Below, piece after piece: positions 1 to 11,851 of a stretch of DNA of 64,000 bases. Origin of the DNA: Pristionchus mayeri (taxonomy: Eukaryota > Nematoda > Chromadorea > Rhabditida > Neodiplogasteridae). The first letter of the stretch is position 1; the number at the start of each line of letters is the position of its first letter. The DNA lies in NCBI GenBank assembly GCA_036245805.1, contig BTRK01000002.1, positions 20,763,067 to 20,827,066 on the forward strand, read 5' to 3'. Under the pieces are notes generated by a model, which worked only from the letters and a program-made list of their open reading frames with translations, was not told the DNA's origin and ran no database searches. Position numbers and translations under genes: made by a program.

Positions 1-204
1 ATTGCGAAATAGGGGGAGGATGGATTTATGAAGTTAGCAACCGTATACCAATCAATAATTAGCCATGGGTCAACTATTATTTCGTGGGACAGGTTTATGA
101 TTTTAATTTTTGACCTGCGATAGGGCGGGGCCCCCGCCGAAGGCGGGAGGCAGCCGGATTAGTTCTTTTATAAAGAAGAATGAAGTGGAGTGGATTGTGT
201 TGAG

Positions 205-886
205 ACGCCCGAATTGGTGCTGAACGAACACACGTCGACAGTGCGGGCTGTGCAGTGGTGTCCATGGAGATCGTCGACTCTCGCCACCGGAGGAGGAATG
301 CAAGTGAGTGTCCATTCAAATAGATGAGGCATCACAGGAAATGCCATGTCTACTGTGAAACCAATCGTCATTGATTAAATGATTGCATAACTCAGGATAT
401 GACACTGAAGATGTGGGATGTGAACGGAGGGCAGATGATGAAAAGTATCCCTACAGGAAGTCAGGTCAGCCAAAACGGGTCCATCCTCCCGTATACTCAA
501 GAATGTCATTTATAAATTGATCTTTTATATCCAGGTAACAGACGTCATCTTCAACTCAGACTACAAGGAAGTTATGACCTCTCACGGTAATCCGAACTAT
601 GAGATCAAAATCTGGAAGTATCCCTCGTTCTCTGAAGTGGCTACACTTGGAGGTATGTATATGCATCTCCCCCGCCCCTCCCCGATCTCCCTCTGATAGT
701 GAATGTCCAGGCCACACTGCCCGTATCCTCTCCCTGGCTCAGTCTCCTTGTGGTCAGTTCGTGATGAGTGCAGCAGCCGATGAATCTCTCAGGATATGGC
801 AATGCTTCAAGGCAAGTCTCTTTAAGGAATGCATCCGAACTGTGAGGAGTATGGTAACGATTCTTGATCAGTATCACCCACCTTAA
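205..886 (+). CDS. cdc20: Cdc20/Fizzy-type APC/C activator, C-terminal WD40 part (5' end outside window)
   Basis: Cdc20 binds substrates and the anaphase-promoting complex to start chromosome separation. Four exons read in phase: 205-303, 396-464, 535-652 and 711 onward. They encode successive WD40 blades with Cdc20 hallmarks: AVQWCPWRSSTLATGGG, then LKMWDVNGG, then a TSHG..YEIKIWKYPS block, then GHTARILSLAQSPCG and SAAADESLRIWQCF. The SAAADE..RIW.CF ending fits Cdc20 better than Cdh1 (from family knowledge). The N-terminal C-box and KEN region lie upstream, outside the window. The final C-terminal Ile-Arg that usually docks on the APC/C is not visible if the last exon runs to the stop at 884-886. 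A GC-type donor after the CFK codons (about 815) could lead to another end, so the 3' end is uncertain. Confidence 0.85.
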
Positions 887-1739
887 CTCCGTTAACTAGG
901 AAGGAGGCGGGATAAAGCACGGAGGAGATAGCATCCGCCTACAGAGGACAGAAACTGGCTCCAAAAATTACCCAGATAGTAGTGGAAATAGGGAGTAGGC
1001 GGAACCACGACTTTCTTTAGAGAGAAGGAAGGGGTAGAGGGCGTGGCTTGGCACAGATCTAGAAAAGTGCTGGAATACGTTAATTAAGTATTGATTTAAG
1101 ATTGACAAGTCGACGGCTAAGCTGGCTCAGCGTAAGACTCTCAGCGGTTGCATACGATAAATATTCGTGATTGAAATGATTAACAACTTCTAATCCATTT
1201 TGCCCAAAAACTTGTATCTGTGATACTCGTCTCCCCTAATTCTAACTGCGAATTGTGTTCACTTTGAGTCTTTTGATCGTATTGCCCTTATGTATTGATT
1301 GAGTATTAAAATGCTGGGCACTTCTTCGATATTTGGCCCGCCCCCCCCCCCCCCCTCTCATTTCCATCACTCCATCACAGAGGGATTGTGCGATAGCAAA
1401 TACATACCTAGAAATGAGTGAGAGTATAGGAGAAAAAAAGGGGGACGGGTGGGCTAATTATCCAAGAAGTGCCAAATGTTGGATAGGACGACCTTATCGT
1501 CTAGTTTATCAAATGATGTGTCCCAATTGAAATGGTGATATGTATTGATTTCTCCGTGCTACCGTTAACTGCCTACTAATCGTACTAGAAATGTCAATCA
1601 CTCTCAAGTGATGAGGACCACGAATAAAGCGAATTACATCAGTACGACGGTTGATAACGAACGTCTTTATGCATTGATTGTTGCAACCCAATGCGGTTAT
1701 CTCTTGTTTTTTTAAATTGATTTTTTTTTTGTTTTACAG
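887..1739. other. Intergenic, no gene seen
   Basis: No convincing exon on either strand. A C-run lies near 1338-1356. The T-rich stretch ending in acag at 1736-1739, directly before an ATG, looks like a splice or trans-splice acceptor for the next gene. Confidence 0.5.
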
Positions 1740-4700
1740 ATGATATTAGCAGGAGCTTCCACTTCAGATGTACTCGACCAGAGTGTTGACTTAGATTCTC
1801 CTTCGAAGTGAGTATTAGATTGCGAGAGAGGTAAAGTATCCATCTAAGGCGGACCGTAAACAGTTCGGCACTAGGTTGGAAGAGAAAAGTACCCTTCTCC
1901 AGCATTTTCACATTAGGTTCCCATACTGTCGAAACGTTTTCTGCTACAATACTATTATTGGTTCTCATCCGGCCTAGTGCCATATGATTGTGGTCTATTC
2001 AGACGTGGATGGAGTCATCAGATGAAGGAAATCCATCGAGAAACGAAGGTGCATCAGAGGATCATTTTCGCTCGACTAGTGCACAAGCACAGAAAAATCC
2101 TTTTTGGTACTGATGACGGAAGCGATCGAATGGTACGTAAAGGGGTGTAGTATAACTACTACACAAATGAAAATTGATGATCTCTTAGTTAAGGATGGAA
2201 CTGATCCACTGGCAAAGGAAGGAGTGTGGAAATGGATAGCAGAGCAGGTCAAGGATCTTGACACATTCAAAGGTAAATTGTGGACTGTGTCGAATGATCG
2301 TTCCCTTCTCAATATTCTGACTCTCTGCATAGCAGAGAGTACTGAATGACGAAGTAGAGGGCGGTCTCAGATTGACAGAGTAAGGAAGTACTTGATTAAG
2401 GTAAGGGATGGAGTCGGCTACGTGATCATGACTGGCAGTACATTCGAAGACACGCAGTCACTCGATACGAGAATAATTCAATTGCCGCCGGACCATTGGG
2501 GGAATTGGACCAGATTGTTATTGAATGCAGTGAGTTTATATTCCTTGACATGGTGTGATGACAACCTTCCACACGATACCTTTCCTTTTATCATTAGATC
2601 AATTGGTGGTTGTAGTAAATCGAAACATCCATCCCCTGTGTGATCCTCCTCGTGTCTCTATCTCATCCAATGCTCCTTCTTCTCACTTCAAACTTGATTC
2701 CCCTCTGATGGAATCGATTGGGGTATGCTACTCTTTCTTATTGGATACAAGTCGGGAAATAATTGAAGGTAAAGGAAGACGTTCCCTCAACCATGGACAC
2801 TCTTCTCGCATCTACTGAAGAAGCAGCTTCAAGGGAGGAGAAAAAAGGAGAGATAGAGGTATCAATGAGATTTATATCGCGTCTTCTTCGAGATCCTATG
2901 AATATGAACCCCACTGTTGTAAAAACTTGATTGTGTTCAGATCTGGATGACGAACACAGGAAAAAAACCCACAGTTATGATTCATAGCCTAGTTATCTAA
3001 GGCCCTATGGTAGAACATAAGTTTGGAAGTTGGAATCCCACCGTTGCAAACACTTTTGCATAGCTTCGGCGGAAAAAATACAGTACCGATCTTAAGTATT
3101 CGCCTAAAATTTCATCGCTCTTTAACTTTTGAACCACAAACCTAATCAAGCTGTAATTTTTACAGTTGACACGAAATTCATCGGGGAATCTGGTGAACTT
3201 GATGAAACATAATCAAAATTTCTCGCTCTTGCATAGAAATGACGCAATCACACTATACTTTTTCGAAAGCGGTATTTCCTCGGAGAAAATTTCCGCCCAG
3301 TCAAATGTTCAAGGCATTGAAACAGGGACGGCAGTGGTGTTTACAGATGAACGAAATAATTCACAGATTGGTACTTAACACGGATCTCCTATAAAAGTGC
3401 AGGAAAACGGGACCCCTTTTAGACAGAAAAATATTTTGGGCCTTGAATTTCGCTGAAAGCAGACAGGCAGACCAAAGTACCCTTCTCCAGCACCAGACCA
3501 AAAAACTGTGCAATGCTGTATCTCGGTCAGTTTTGATTGTGCAATGCTGTATCTCGGTCAGTTTTGATTGTGCAAAGTTCTAAAATTACGTTTTCTCATT
3601 GTTTTATACGGAAAATTGAAAAAAATACTACAGAACAACCCTTTATGATCCGAAAGCTACGATTTTTATGTTTGATTCGGATTCCCCACCCCAAATTTGT
3701 GGTAAGAACATAGTGCATTGATCATAAGAGGGGTATATCATATCGCCACTCAGTAAGCATAATTAGAAGTCGTATTTTTTGAATGGAACACTTTTCGGCG
3801 CATATCTCGCTTGCGGCTCATGCTAATTTGTAAAGTAATACAAATATTAGGTTGGTTCATAAGTCTTTTCCGTTTTTGGGTGCACAATTAGATTTCACCT
3901 AAAATTGTTCCAGTAAAAGAGAATTGTCTGACTCCAAGGCATTATGTGAGGGTACGCTCGAACTTCATTATCATGTATTAGAATTACATCATGACTTTAG
4001 ATTGTCCGAAATATTGACGTTTGTTTACAAATTTTGTTTAGTTGAAATTTTCCATTTTGTTTGATCAGCTAGCATTCAGTGGAGAAATATTGCGGTACGA
4101 GTTCTTTTACAATAATTGATAGCCCGTTAGTTGATCTCTCTAAAAGGGTGTAGGATCAGGTGATTACATCACGAAATCCCGAAATACACGTGTGGAAATT
4201 CCAAAATGAGCGATGCAGTGCTGCTCAAACTCTCGGAACAAATAGATCCAAAGATCGAAGATAATTACTTCTATGTAGGGGCGCTACATTCAATCACTAT
4301 TGGGCACAATGTTATAAATACATTTAAGCGTAGGCCTCACTCATCTTTCAACGCGACAATAATTTTTAAAAAAATCTTTAAACGATAAAAATAGTCAAAA
4401 ATTGTATTTTTGGAGCGTTCGGAAAGATCCAATCTCTGATGAAAGAGGCATTCCCGAATTTTGCCCTTTTAATATATGGTAGATGAAAGGTAGTTTGTGC
4501 GATTAACCTTAAAATATCGAATCATCAACCGATACTGAAAATAAATATGCATCGAAAATGTTAATTTTCATAGCCAAATATCCATGATGTAACATTGAGT
4601 TGTGTAGATTTTGCAAGGACTATTGCTATATGCAACACAACTACAATGTAAACTCAATATGTATGTAACTTCGTGAATATGCGGAATTGGGGTGTCTAGG

Positions 4701-7700
4701 CCTGTCGGTTCGAACATAAAGTGAATTTAAATCACTATCGTCATGCTAAGCAGAACTGAATTTTCTTAAGTCGCACCTGTTTGACCCCATCCTTCACGGG
4801 GTGTCGGGGATCAATAGTGCTTTGAGAACTACGAATACCACGCTATACAATGATGACATAATAGTAGTCAAATGTCAGCTTTTCATAGAGCACAAGTCGA
4901 AACAAAAGTAACTCTATTTTCGCACCTTGGAGCATTTGACTTTACATTGTGATAGCAATACTGTCAATAACACGGGTCTCCTGTAAAAGTGTAGGAAAAC
5001 ACCCAGGTTTTGCTACTAGGAAATATTTCATGTCATCGATTTCTACTAAACTTGGTTTTTGGACATTGGAGGTTAGAAGAAGGCCTATCTACTTGGTTTG
5101 CTCAAATTTGCACTTTATCGATTTTTGTGATCTACCGCTAGAAATTGACGTTTCTCATTCAATTTTCATCGTACAGCGAACTTTTTTTTTCTCATTTTGC
5201 TCGAAATCAAAAGATCTACAACTTTCTCAACGTAAGACAAACGGTCAAATCACGTCTTCATAACGAAAATTGCGAAAAACTGAATTTCGTGATTAGAATA
5301 TCGATTTTCAGGCTTCGTATACCAAAAAGGGCTTCGTATACCTATTCTTCCTATGGAATCTCCACATAAAATTAGGGGGTGTTTATGTTGACCATTCTCC
5401 ATATCTCTGTCCTCTCACTATCGATTTACTATGGGGGATTATAGACGTTTCCGGACGGTTATTTTTTTGACAATTTTGTTTTTTGGTCGTTTCTCGGTTC
5501 AACGTGGAGCAATCGAGCACTCAAACATAGCAATCGATAGCTCTCATCAAGCTCTACCAATTGCTTTTAGTGCTTCCAATCGCTAAAATTATCCGTTTTC
5601 AAGTTATTTTAAGAAAACTATCTAAAAAGGGTAAAATTGAGATATTCCAGTAACACGTATCACATATGAAGCGTATCCACACTAGTTTTGCATCTTAACA
5701 ACGTTTCTGGACATTTATGATCATGTTTCAAGTCAATGCCGCTCAAATCAATGTAAGTTTCTTCTCCATGCCTCTTATTTATTACAAAATGGAGATATAA
5801 TATTCACAGTTTAAGTGTCTTATGGGGTTTATCGGATTTCTCCCTACGGCAATAGCTTGAAACATGATCAGAAATGTCCAGAAGCGTTGTTAAGATGCAA
5901 AACTAGTGTGGATACGCTTCTCATATGATACGTGTTACTGGAATATCTCAATTTTACCCTTTTAGACAGTTTTCTTAACAGAGGTCTTCTGAGAGATTGC
6001 ATGAAATCGAGGCCACCATTTGACAAACTGTTCAAAGTGCTTTAATCTGAACGCCCTTTTGGTGATTGATGTACCTGAGGCCTAGTAACTTTCAGTTAAG
6101 TCGGTGGGGCCGTAAATTCACAACTGCCTAAAATCCGGCTCTGGAAATATCGAAATTTCAAAAAATCATATATTCCTTCAAAGTTAAGTAAAAAAGTCGC
6201 TCAAAAAAAGAAAAATTACCGCCTCGTCGAGTAGAACAATTTCGATGTTTACGATTAATCTGTAGAAAAACAATTAAATGTCGTAATTTACAAGAAAATG
6301 TTTTCAGGGGTCGAGAAAATGCATATAAATGGATGTCCTGAAAAAAATTATCTCTTTTACCTGTGAGATTATTTCAGATTCGAATTCTACGTCCTTTTCT
6401 ACCCCGGAGAAATTTTTTCATAGAGATTGCGAGCACGCTTTTTTTGCTTTTTACTATTTTTATGCCGATCGCGTGTTTTTCGAGAAATCTTTATTCTATT
6501 TTTGATTGTAGATACTGTTTATTGTATCCAATTGCCAAATTTTGCATAGAAGTCAAACTGGAGCATATATATATATATATATACTCTCAGGGGAACTGGT
6601 CTGATTCTCGGAATTTACTAAAAGCCTTGCCGCTCTTGGGAAGAAACTATTGTGTCTGTAGTTGTGGTTCGATCCAGGATTATTGAAGCTCATGCCGTTT
6701 CGAGTGTAGTAAATTTTGAAATAATGTGGCTTTCGGTTGGAAATACTATATTTGCCTCGGATGAGATTTGTGGCTACTCTCATATCAATCGCTATTCTAC
6801 GCTTCTCTAGGGAATCAATGCCTAGTTTCTTATTGCATCTGTTTATAATCACAAATCGCCAAAATGGAAAAATTTTGAAATTGCAATTTTCGTTATGAAG
6901 ACGTGATTTGACCGTTTGTCTTACGTTGAGAAAGTTGTAGATCTTTTGATTTCGAGCAAAATGAGAAAAAAAAGTTCGCTGTACGATGAAAATTGAATGA
7001 GAAACGTCAATTTCTAGCGGTAGATCACAAAAACCGATAAAGTGCAAATTTTAGCAAACCAAGTAGATAGGCCTTCTTCTAACCTCCAATGATTTCCATA
7101 AACCAAGTTTAGTAGAAATCGATGACATAAAATATTTCTATGTTTTTACAGGAGACCCGTGATAAAGGCTTGACCCTATGTGCGCTGAGAGCATCGATGC
7201 ACTCACTCAGTTCATCGAACAATATGAGAATCGGTTGAAAGTAAGGGCTCGTAGATCCAAAAATATTTAATGGCGGAAACAGGGTTCGAAAGCCTAGGGT
7301 GAACTTGGTTCCATTTTGGGGGTGTACGTTTTGCCAACCAAATTTAAAGCAAAACGAACATCCCAGAAGTGAAAATAGAGTCTTATACCGTGGGTGTTCG
7401 TGCCACGGTATAATATTATTTTCACTTCTGGGGTGTTCGTTTTGCTTTAAATTTGGTTGGCAAAACGTACACCCCCAAAATGGAACCAAGTTCACCCTAG
7501 GCTTTCGAACCCTGGGCGGAAAAGGGAAAAGACTTATGAACCAACCTGATATACGATAGCTATTGAGCAGGCCTCCAAGAAAGACTAACGGGTGTAAGAC
7601 TAAAGTGTTTGTTTTTAGCATTTTGTCAATTTTCCGTACAATCAATGGATATACGTAATTTTACCGCTGTTCGCAAAGGACTTATTTGTAGATGACCGGA

Positions 7701-8551
7701 ATACGAATCGATTGGAAAAACTGCAGTCACTGTAGATCAAAAATTGACCGAGATATAGCCATTCAAAGTGGTAAGCCGAAACATGCAAATTTTGATAATC
7801 GAAGTTGGATAAAGAAGCACCAAAATTCTTGGCCTGATTAGAACTAAAGCGGGTACCTACCGATTAAGCCGTTAATCATAAAAATGCGATAGTGGGGCTT
7901 ATGAAATTTTGTTTTTTTTCTGTTCCTAACCCTGTGCACTATAATATATTTACCAGGACGCGAATCTCGTGTCTTCGCTTCTCTCATTCATTAAGGCAGA
8001 GCCCTCTGTCAGTTCGAATCTTAATGTGAGCACTTTCTTCCATTCTTATTTCAGTCTTTACTGCTTCTATTATCGCCCATATCTCTATGAATGTGAATGT
8101 CAGACAGTGCCTCCCTCTTGCTCCCCCTTGGGGTCAACGATAGTTGTTCCCAATGGAGGGATCGCCAGTCCCGATTCTCCCTCTGAAAGACCGAAGAGAA
8201 GGAAGAGGAGCGAAGTAACGAATGGGTCAACGAAGTGAGTTGTATCCAAGAGTCCTCTCAATCTGATGAATGCAGTGAATGGATGAGCAGTGAGGAACAC
8301 GAGGCTGAAATGAGAAGATTGGAGAGGAAGAAGAAAGAGATTGAGGTGGAGAAGACGCACGAGATTCATAGCTATACCTGACTTTAGATTTGGATGATGG
8401 AGAGAGACGAGAAGAGAAGGGAAGCGATGCACTCACTCGAGATGGAGCACAAGTGAGTGGGCATTCCATCGAGGGAGGGGGAGGGGGAGGGAGAGCATGC
8501 TTCCATTGCAGACGACTGCAGATAGATGCTTTACGCAGATCACTCAAGTAG
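1740..8551 (+). CDS. Probable SANT/Myb-like DNA-binding protein with C-terminal coiled coil (split by a 5.1 kb element-filled intron)
   Basis: Early exons: 1740-1807, then a basic exon from 1999 (IIFARLVHKHRKILFG), then about 2192-2271 with DGTDPLAKEGVWKWIAEQ. The FA.LV..H..ILFG..VW..IAE layout resembles Myb/SANT-like (zeste-type) regulators; this is inference. Late exons join in phase: about 2775-2858, 7957-8025, 8104-8234, 8275-8346, 8388-8452 and 8512-8551. They encode a Ser/Pro linker, a basic patch (RPKRRKRS, possible nuclear signal) and a charged helix ending MEHKRLQIDALRRSLK, as in coiled-coil tails of this class. AATAAA at 8708 could end the transcript. One junction near 2347 leaves an in-frame TGA before SQIDRVRKYLIK, so either the splicing is misread or the gene is damaged. 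Exons between 2400 and 2775 are unresolved. It could be two genes. Confidence 0.45.
3510..3571. repeat. 31-bp tandem duplication
   Basis: Two adjacent, essentially identical 31-base units start at 3510 and 3541 (gcaatgctgtatctcggtca...). They lie in the large intron, upstream of the mariner-ended element. Confidence 0.8.
4973..7161. repeat. Long inverted repeat nested in the mariner-ended element
   Basis: The arm at about 4973-5280 is the reverse complement of about 6885-7161. Termini read cacgggtctcctgtaaaa and ttttacaggagacccgtg. A related single end occurs at 3379-3400 (acacggatctcctataaaag), so this is a dispersed family. Confidence 0.7.
5609..5977. repeat. Inner inverted repeat (arms about 120 bp)
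   Basis: 5609-5731 pairs with 5859-5977 at high identity around a loop of about 130 bases. It sits between the arms of the larger inverted repeat. Directly after it, 5979-6250 resembles one arm of the fold-back at 31742-32883 (shared start agaggtcttctgagaga). Confidence 0.75.
7281..7513. repeat. Near-perfect hairpin (arms about 95 bp)
   Basis: 7281-7376 is almost the exact reverse complement of 7417-7513, around a short loop. A transcript would fold into a long stable hairpin. It lies just inside the right mariner terminus. Confidence 0.8.
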
Positions 8552-9381
8552 TGCTCGAGCACCATTGTTGGTATTATTGAGTCCGCTCGGTTCACTGCGT
8601 TTATTGTACATTTGTGTTACGGGTAGAGATGTAGCTAAGCCATAATTTTTATTTTTGTCGTGAAATATAATTAATATTGCCCGATGCCATATTGTTCCTT
8701 GTGCCAGAATAAAGATTTATAAATTTTAATTGTTGGTCGTCTGATTTAAATCGTTTGAATGGCGATATCTGAGATTATCTCTTGGATTCCTCACTGATTA
8801 CAACTTAACCTTCACTCATCCCATGTTTATTGTATCGTTCTCTTGCGCTCCCTCTCCCCTTCTCTCTTTCTCTCGTTCTCTTCCTATCTCATTCTGGAAG
8901 CCTGGAGGAGTGACAGTCACAGTCAATCCTCACTTGCCCCTTCTTACAGCTACGCCAAACTCCTTTTCTCAATTCTTAAATTACGCTTGCGTTCTTGCAT
9001 GTAGTGATTTAAATCTATATTTTGTGTTATGTATGATTTTTTTGAAGTTCGTTTTGAGTGCAAGGCAAGTGAAAAATGTGATGCGAATACGTGATAGAGT
9101 GCACGAGACAACTGTCCTTTGGAAGAGAAGGAGCGATAGAAAGAGAGGGCGGTATCCTCTCAAGTTATATTTTCCTCTGAAGCGCAAATATGAATAATTT
9201 TTATCGGAAGCTTCCGGAAGGAATATTAATATTCCTATGCAGGCATTTGGATGATTCATAGCAATGACTCATTCCTTTTGCCGTTCTCACTTTCCTTTCT
9301 TTCCCCCTTTTTTCTACCTCCTTCCCTTCACTCATCACATATAATGGGATAGATCTGGGAGTGTGTTCAGGTAGTCGACAG
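8552..9381. other. Intergenic, no gene seen
   Basis: It contains the probable poly(A) signal AATAAA at 8708. A pyrimidine-rich stretch (8840-8900) and short open frames show no exon pattern. Confidence 0.4.
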
Positions 9382-11227
9382 ATGGAGAGAGTGAGCAGTG
9401 ATGCAGACTGGTCCTTCGTGGGGAAGAAGCCCTTCGGAGTATTGCTGCTGGCACTCTTGGTAGAGCAACCATTCCATTCCATTCATAGAAGTGCCTCCTA
9501 AGGGTGGCTTGTCAATCGGACAACGTAGTGCTTAGTGTTTTGTCGTGCAGTGTACAGAAAAGGGACTTTAATTTGCAGCTTCTTCCTCTCATGATCATCG
9601 TCGGCATTTTATGTGCGCCCTTCGTATTCGAGGGTGAGGAACAACTTGAATTTATGTGCATTTCGTTATTTATTCTTCGTCAGATGAATGGAGAGTCAGT
9701 TGATCAGTTTGATCTCTTGAGGTTTCGGGTACGTCCGTTCTTGGTCTCTCACTCTCTTCATCATGGCACTCTTCTTCAATGGAGCTCATGTCTTCGGCTT
9801 GCAGAGGAAAGTGTTCTCGATGGGAACACGTGCCATCTATATCCCCTTCACACTCATGGTTAGATGATGCACATGTATGAATCTGAAGGGAAATGAGCAC
9901 CTTTTACTTACACAAATATTGTGTGTTACCGAATGCTATAAATTTCATTTAGTGGTCACTAACAAACGGTGGCACCATTGCACATGTGGGAATTTTTTTA
10001 TTCAAATTTTGGTAATTAGGAAGTGATATCCCATCGTATTCAAAACGGTTTTGGACACTCGTTAGGGGTACCTATGTACTAGTAAACTCAAATTTCGGTT
10101 TTAGTTAGGACGCGTTTTGCGGTTTCCTTATCACAAATAGTTTTTTTTCGATTCGAAAGATCAAAAATCAACTTTTGTGGTAATGTTTATGTCTGAAGTG
10201 TATCCCACCCATAGACACTCTCACCACAAAGTTCGAGCGTCCGGGGATGATTTGGAGCGCCTGCTATACACCCATCCATTCTTAGGGACATAGCGTTTAA
10301 TTTTTTTTCTGCAGCACCTTTTCCAACTTTTTTCTGGAGAAACTTGACCATGTTACGAGTATATAAATTTAACTTTCATTGAAAATGGCTTACACGATGG
10401 CGCTTCAAAAATGAATGGGGTCACTCATTTCCATTTTTTGAATGCCCACTCACATCTTTCAAATTATTTTAAGTTGTTTCCTCTACAATTCCTAATCTGT
10501 AACAATAGCAGAAATGCTTTCTCGAGTCTCATATTTAGTATAATTAATAAATTCTTTACATTAATGCTACACCATTTTAAAGTTACCCAACAAGGACGAA
10601 ACCCTGATCTCACCCTGATCCCGTCGCGTGTACGAGAGAGTATTCAAAAGTGAGAGAGCGCGGATCATTTCCGGCTTTCCCTTGAGGCTATTATTGATTT
10701 TTAGCATTTTTGTATATTCATTCTATACTAATTCAACCATCGGCTATTCGATGGAGGACAAAAAATAATGGGTCAATTTCGTCCTTGTTGGGTAACTTTA
10801 ATAGAGGCAGAATTGAAATATGGAAAGTGAAGTGGATATGGAGATGGCCATCCTTTGCAGATCTTCTTCACATGTCTTATCTTCATGCTCCTGTATGCAT
10901 TCGCTTCTCTTCTCTCCCTCATTTCAGTCTTCGACTCACTCAAATACTCCATCAGACTCATTATCACTTACGTCATCATTCTGGTCAGTGAAATCTCGTT
11001 CAAGAGTTAATGGGTATTCTCAGTAGTACGAGTTCAAAAGATGTTCTGAAATTGGCAGATAGCATGAGCGCATTAGAAAATTCATGATTTGTTTGTAGGG
11101 TCTCAATATTTCTCTGACGTATGTGTGTGCCCGCATTTGCATTCTTCTGTTCCGAGCTTCTCCCAATTCGAAGGCAAGTTTATCTATTAGTTTGGGTGAC
11201 CGCAGGCATCAAATTGCATTTGAATAG
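9382..11227 (+). CDS. Small multi-pass membrane protein, unknown family
   Basis: Five exons join in phase: 9382-9459, 9684-9728, 9805-9858, 10861-10983 and 11099-11227, giving about 142 residues. After a short acidic start (MERVSSDADWSFVGKKPFG), hydrophobic stretches follow: GVLLLALL, a long segment starting FFTCLIFMLLYAFASLLSL, and YSIRLIITYVIIL running into GLNISLTYVCARICILLF. Three or four membrane helices are likely. The third intron (about 1 kb) holds a TTAA-flanked MITE and an old dispersed repeat; the others are 76-224 bases. I do not recognise the family, and no location or partner can be inferred beyond a membrane. The in-phase joining of five hydrophobic exons is the main support; start and end are less sure. 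Confidence 0.5.
9960..10400. repeat. Dispersed repeat, related to 19590-19690
   Basis: ctgaagtgtatcccacccat (near 10194) recurs as the reverse complement near 19620-19640, with similar sequence around it. It lies in an intron of the membrane-protein gene. Confidence 0.5.
10577..10801. mobile_element. TTAA-flanked MITE, copy 1
   Basis: The element is 225 bp including its TTAA flanks. The inverted termini are AGTTACCCAACAAGGACGAA at the left and its reverse complement at the right end. The TTAA duplication suggests mobilisation by a piggyBac-type transposase (inference). Related copies: 14572-14854, 20187-20260 and 63099-63356. Confidence 0.8.
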
Positions 11228-11851
11228 GTTGAAGATCGTCGTTCGTAACTTGGATGGTGAGTGTATGGTGGAAGTTTGAGGTACTTCTGCTGTCTACGGT
11301 GGTCATCGAGGGAGAGAAGGCAGTGAGGATGGATTCGATGACATCTGCCAGTGGAGGGCAATTCACTCCAGCAGCAGGCACTCCCATCGGAATGCCCCCT
11401 GTCTGAGGAGGGACGAGACTATCGAGGGTGTGGGGGAATACTCCATCCAATCCCCCCCCCCCCCCCCGTTCACGGATTTGCTTTATATGCCATATTATAC
11501 CCTTTAACGCATTAACTCAGATCTCGAGGTTACGGCATGATCATTGTAACTTATTCATAATTTGAAATGTTTTCATTTCACCCCACATGTCCACACTTTG
11601 TATTAACTATGTCTATATACGCATTTCACAACTCGCCACTCGTCTCCATTCCATGTATTTTCTCTTGCCTTAATCTTCATTAATCTGCACTATTAATAAA
11701 TATTTTTTGTACATTGGTAAATAAAAATTTTTTTTATTTCGGAGGTGTGGTAACTTATGGAGCGTTGGAAGCACTCGCGTGATTATTTGCACCCTCTGCA
11801 CTTAATTTCATCCTCTCTTTCTAGCGTCTCAGTTGTCAACTTCACTCATCA
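11228..11851. other. Intergenic; one minus-strand open frame of doubtful value
   Basis: A minus-strand frame of 87 codons (11450 to 11187) is uninterrupted and has a protein-like composition (TIQVTNDDLQPIQMQF). It has no family match and overlaps the 3' end of the plus-strand gene by about 40 bases. A C-run lies at 11451-11467. AATAAA-like motifs occur at 11695 and 11720. Confidence 0.3.

Larger units (their letters stand above)
3847..7549. mobile_element. Mariner-ended composite element, non-autonomous
   Basis: The left end (TTAGGTTGGTTCATAAGTCT, 3847) is mirrored by the right end (reverse complement TCAGGTTGGTTCATAAGTCT, ending 7549). Both are flanked by TA, the target of Tc1/mariner elements, and the TIR matches the common mariner consensus. 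The 3.7 kb interior has no intact transposase. It holds nested inverted repeats, so other elements seem to have landed inside, or the ends belong to a large non-autonomous derivative. Confidence 0.65.

Noticed and set aside
6565..6581. TA dinucleotide run
   Set aside because: Too short to be a notable microsatellite.
7109..7645. 178-codon minus-strand frame
   Set aside because: It runs through a perfect hairpin and a mariner terminus; the open frame comes from the palindrome.
9382..9498. 39-residue stand-alone peptide
   Set aside because: It is better explained as the first exon of the membrane-protein gene, with a gtagag donor at 9460.
11187..11450. 87-codon minus-strand open frame with protein-like composition
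   Set aside because: No family match and no splice context, and it overlaps the 3' end of a plus-strand gene. The plus strand is also partly open here.
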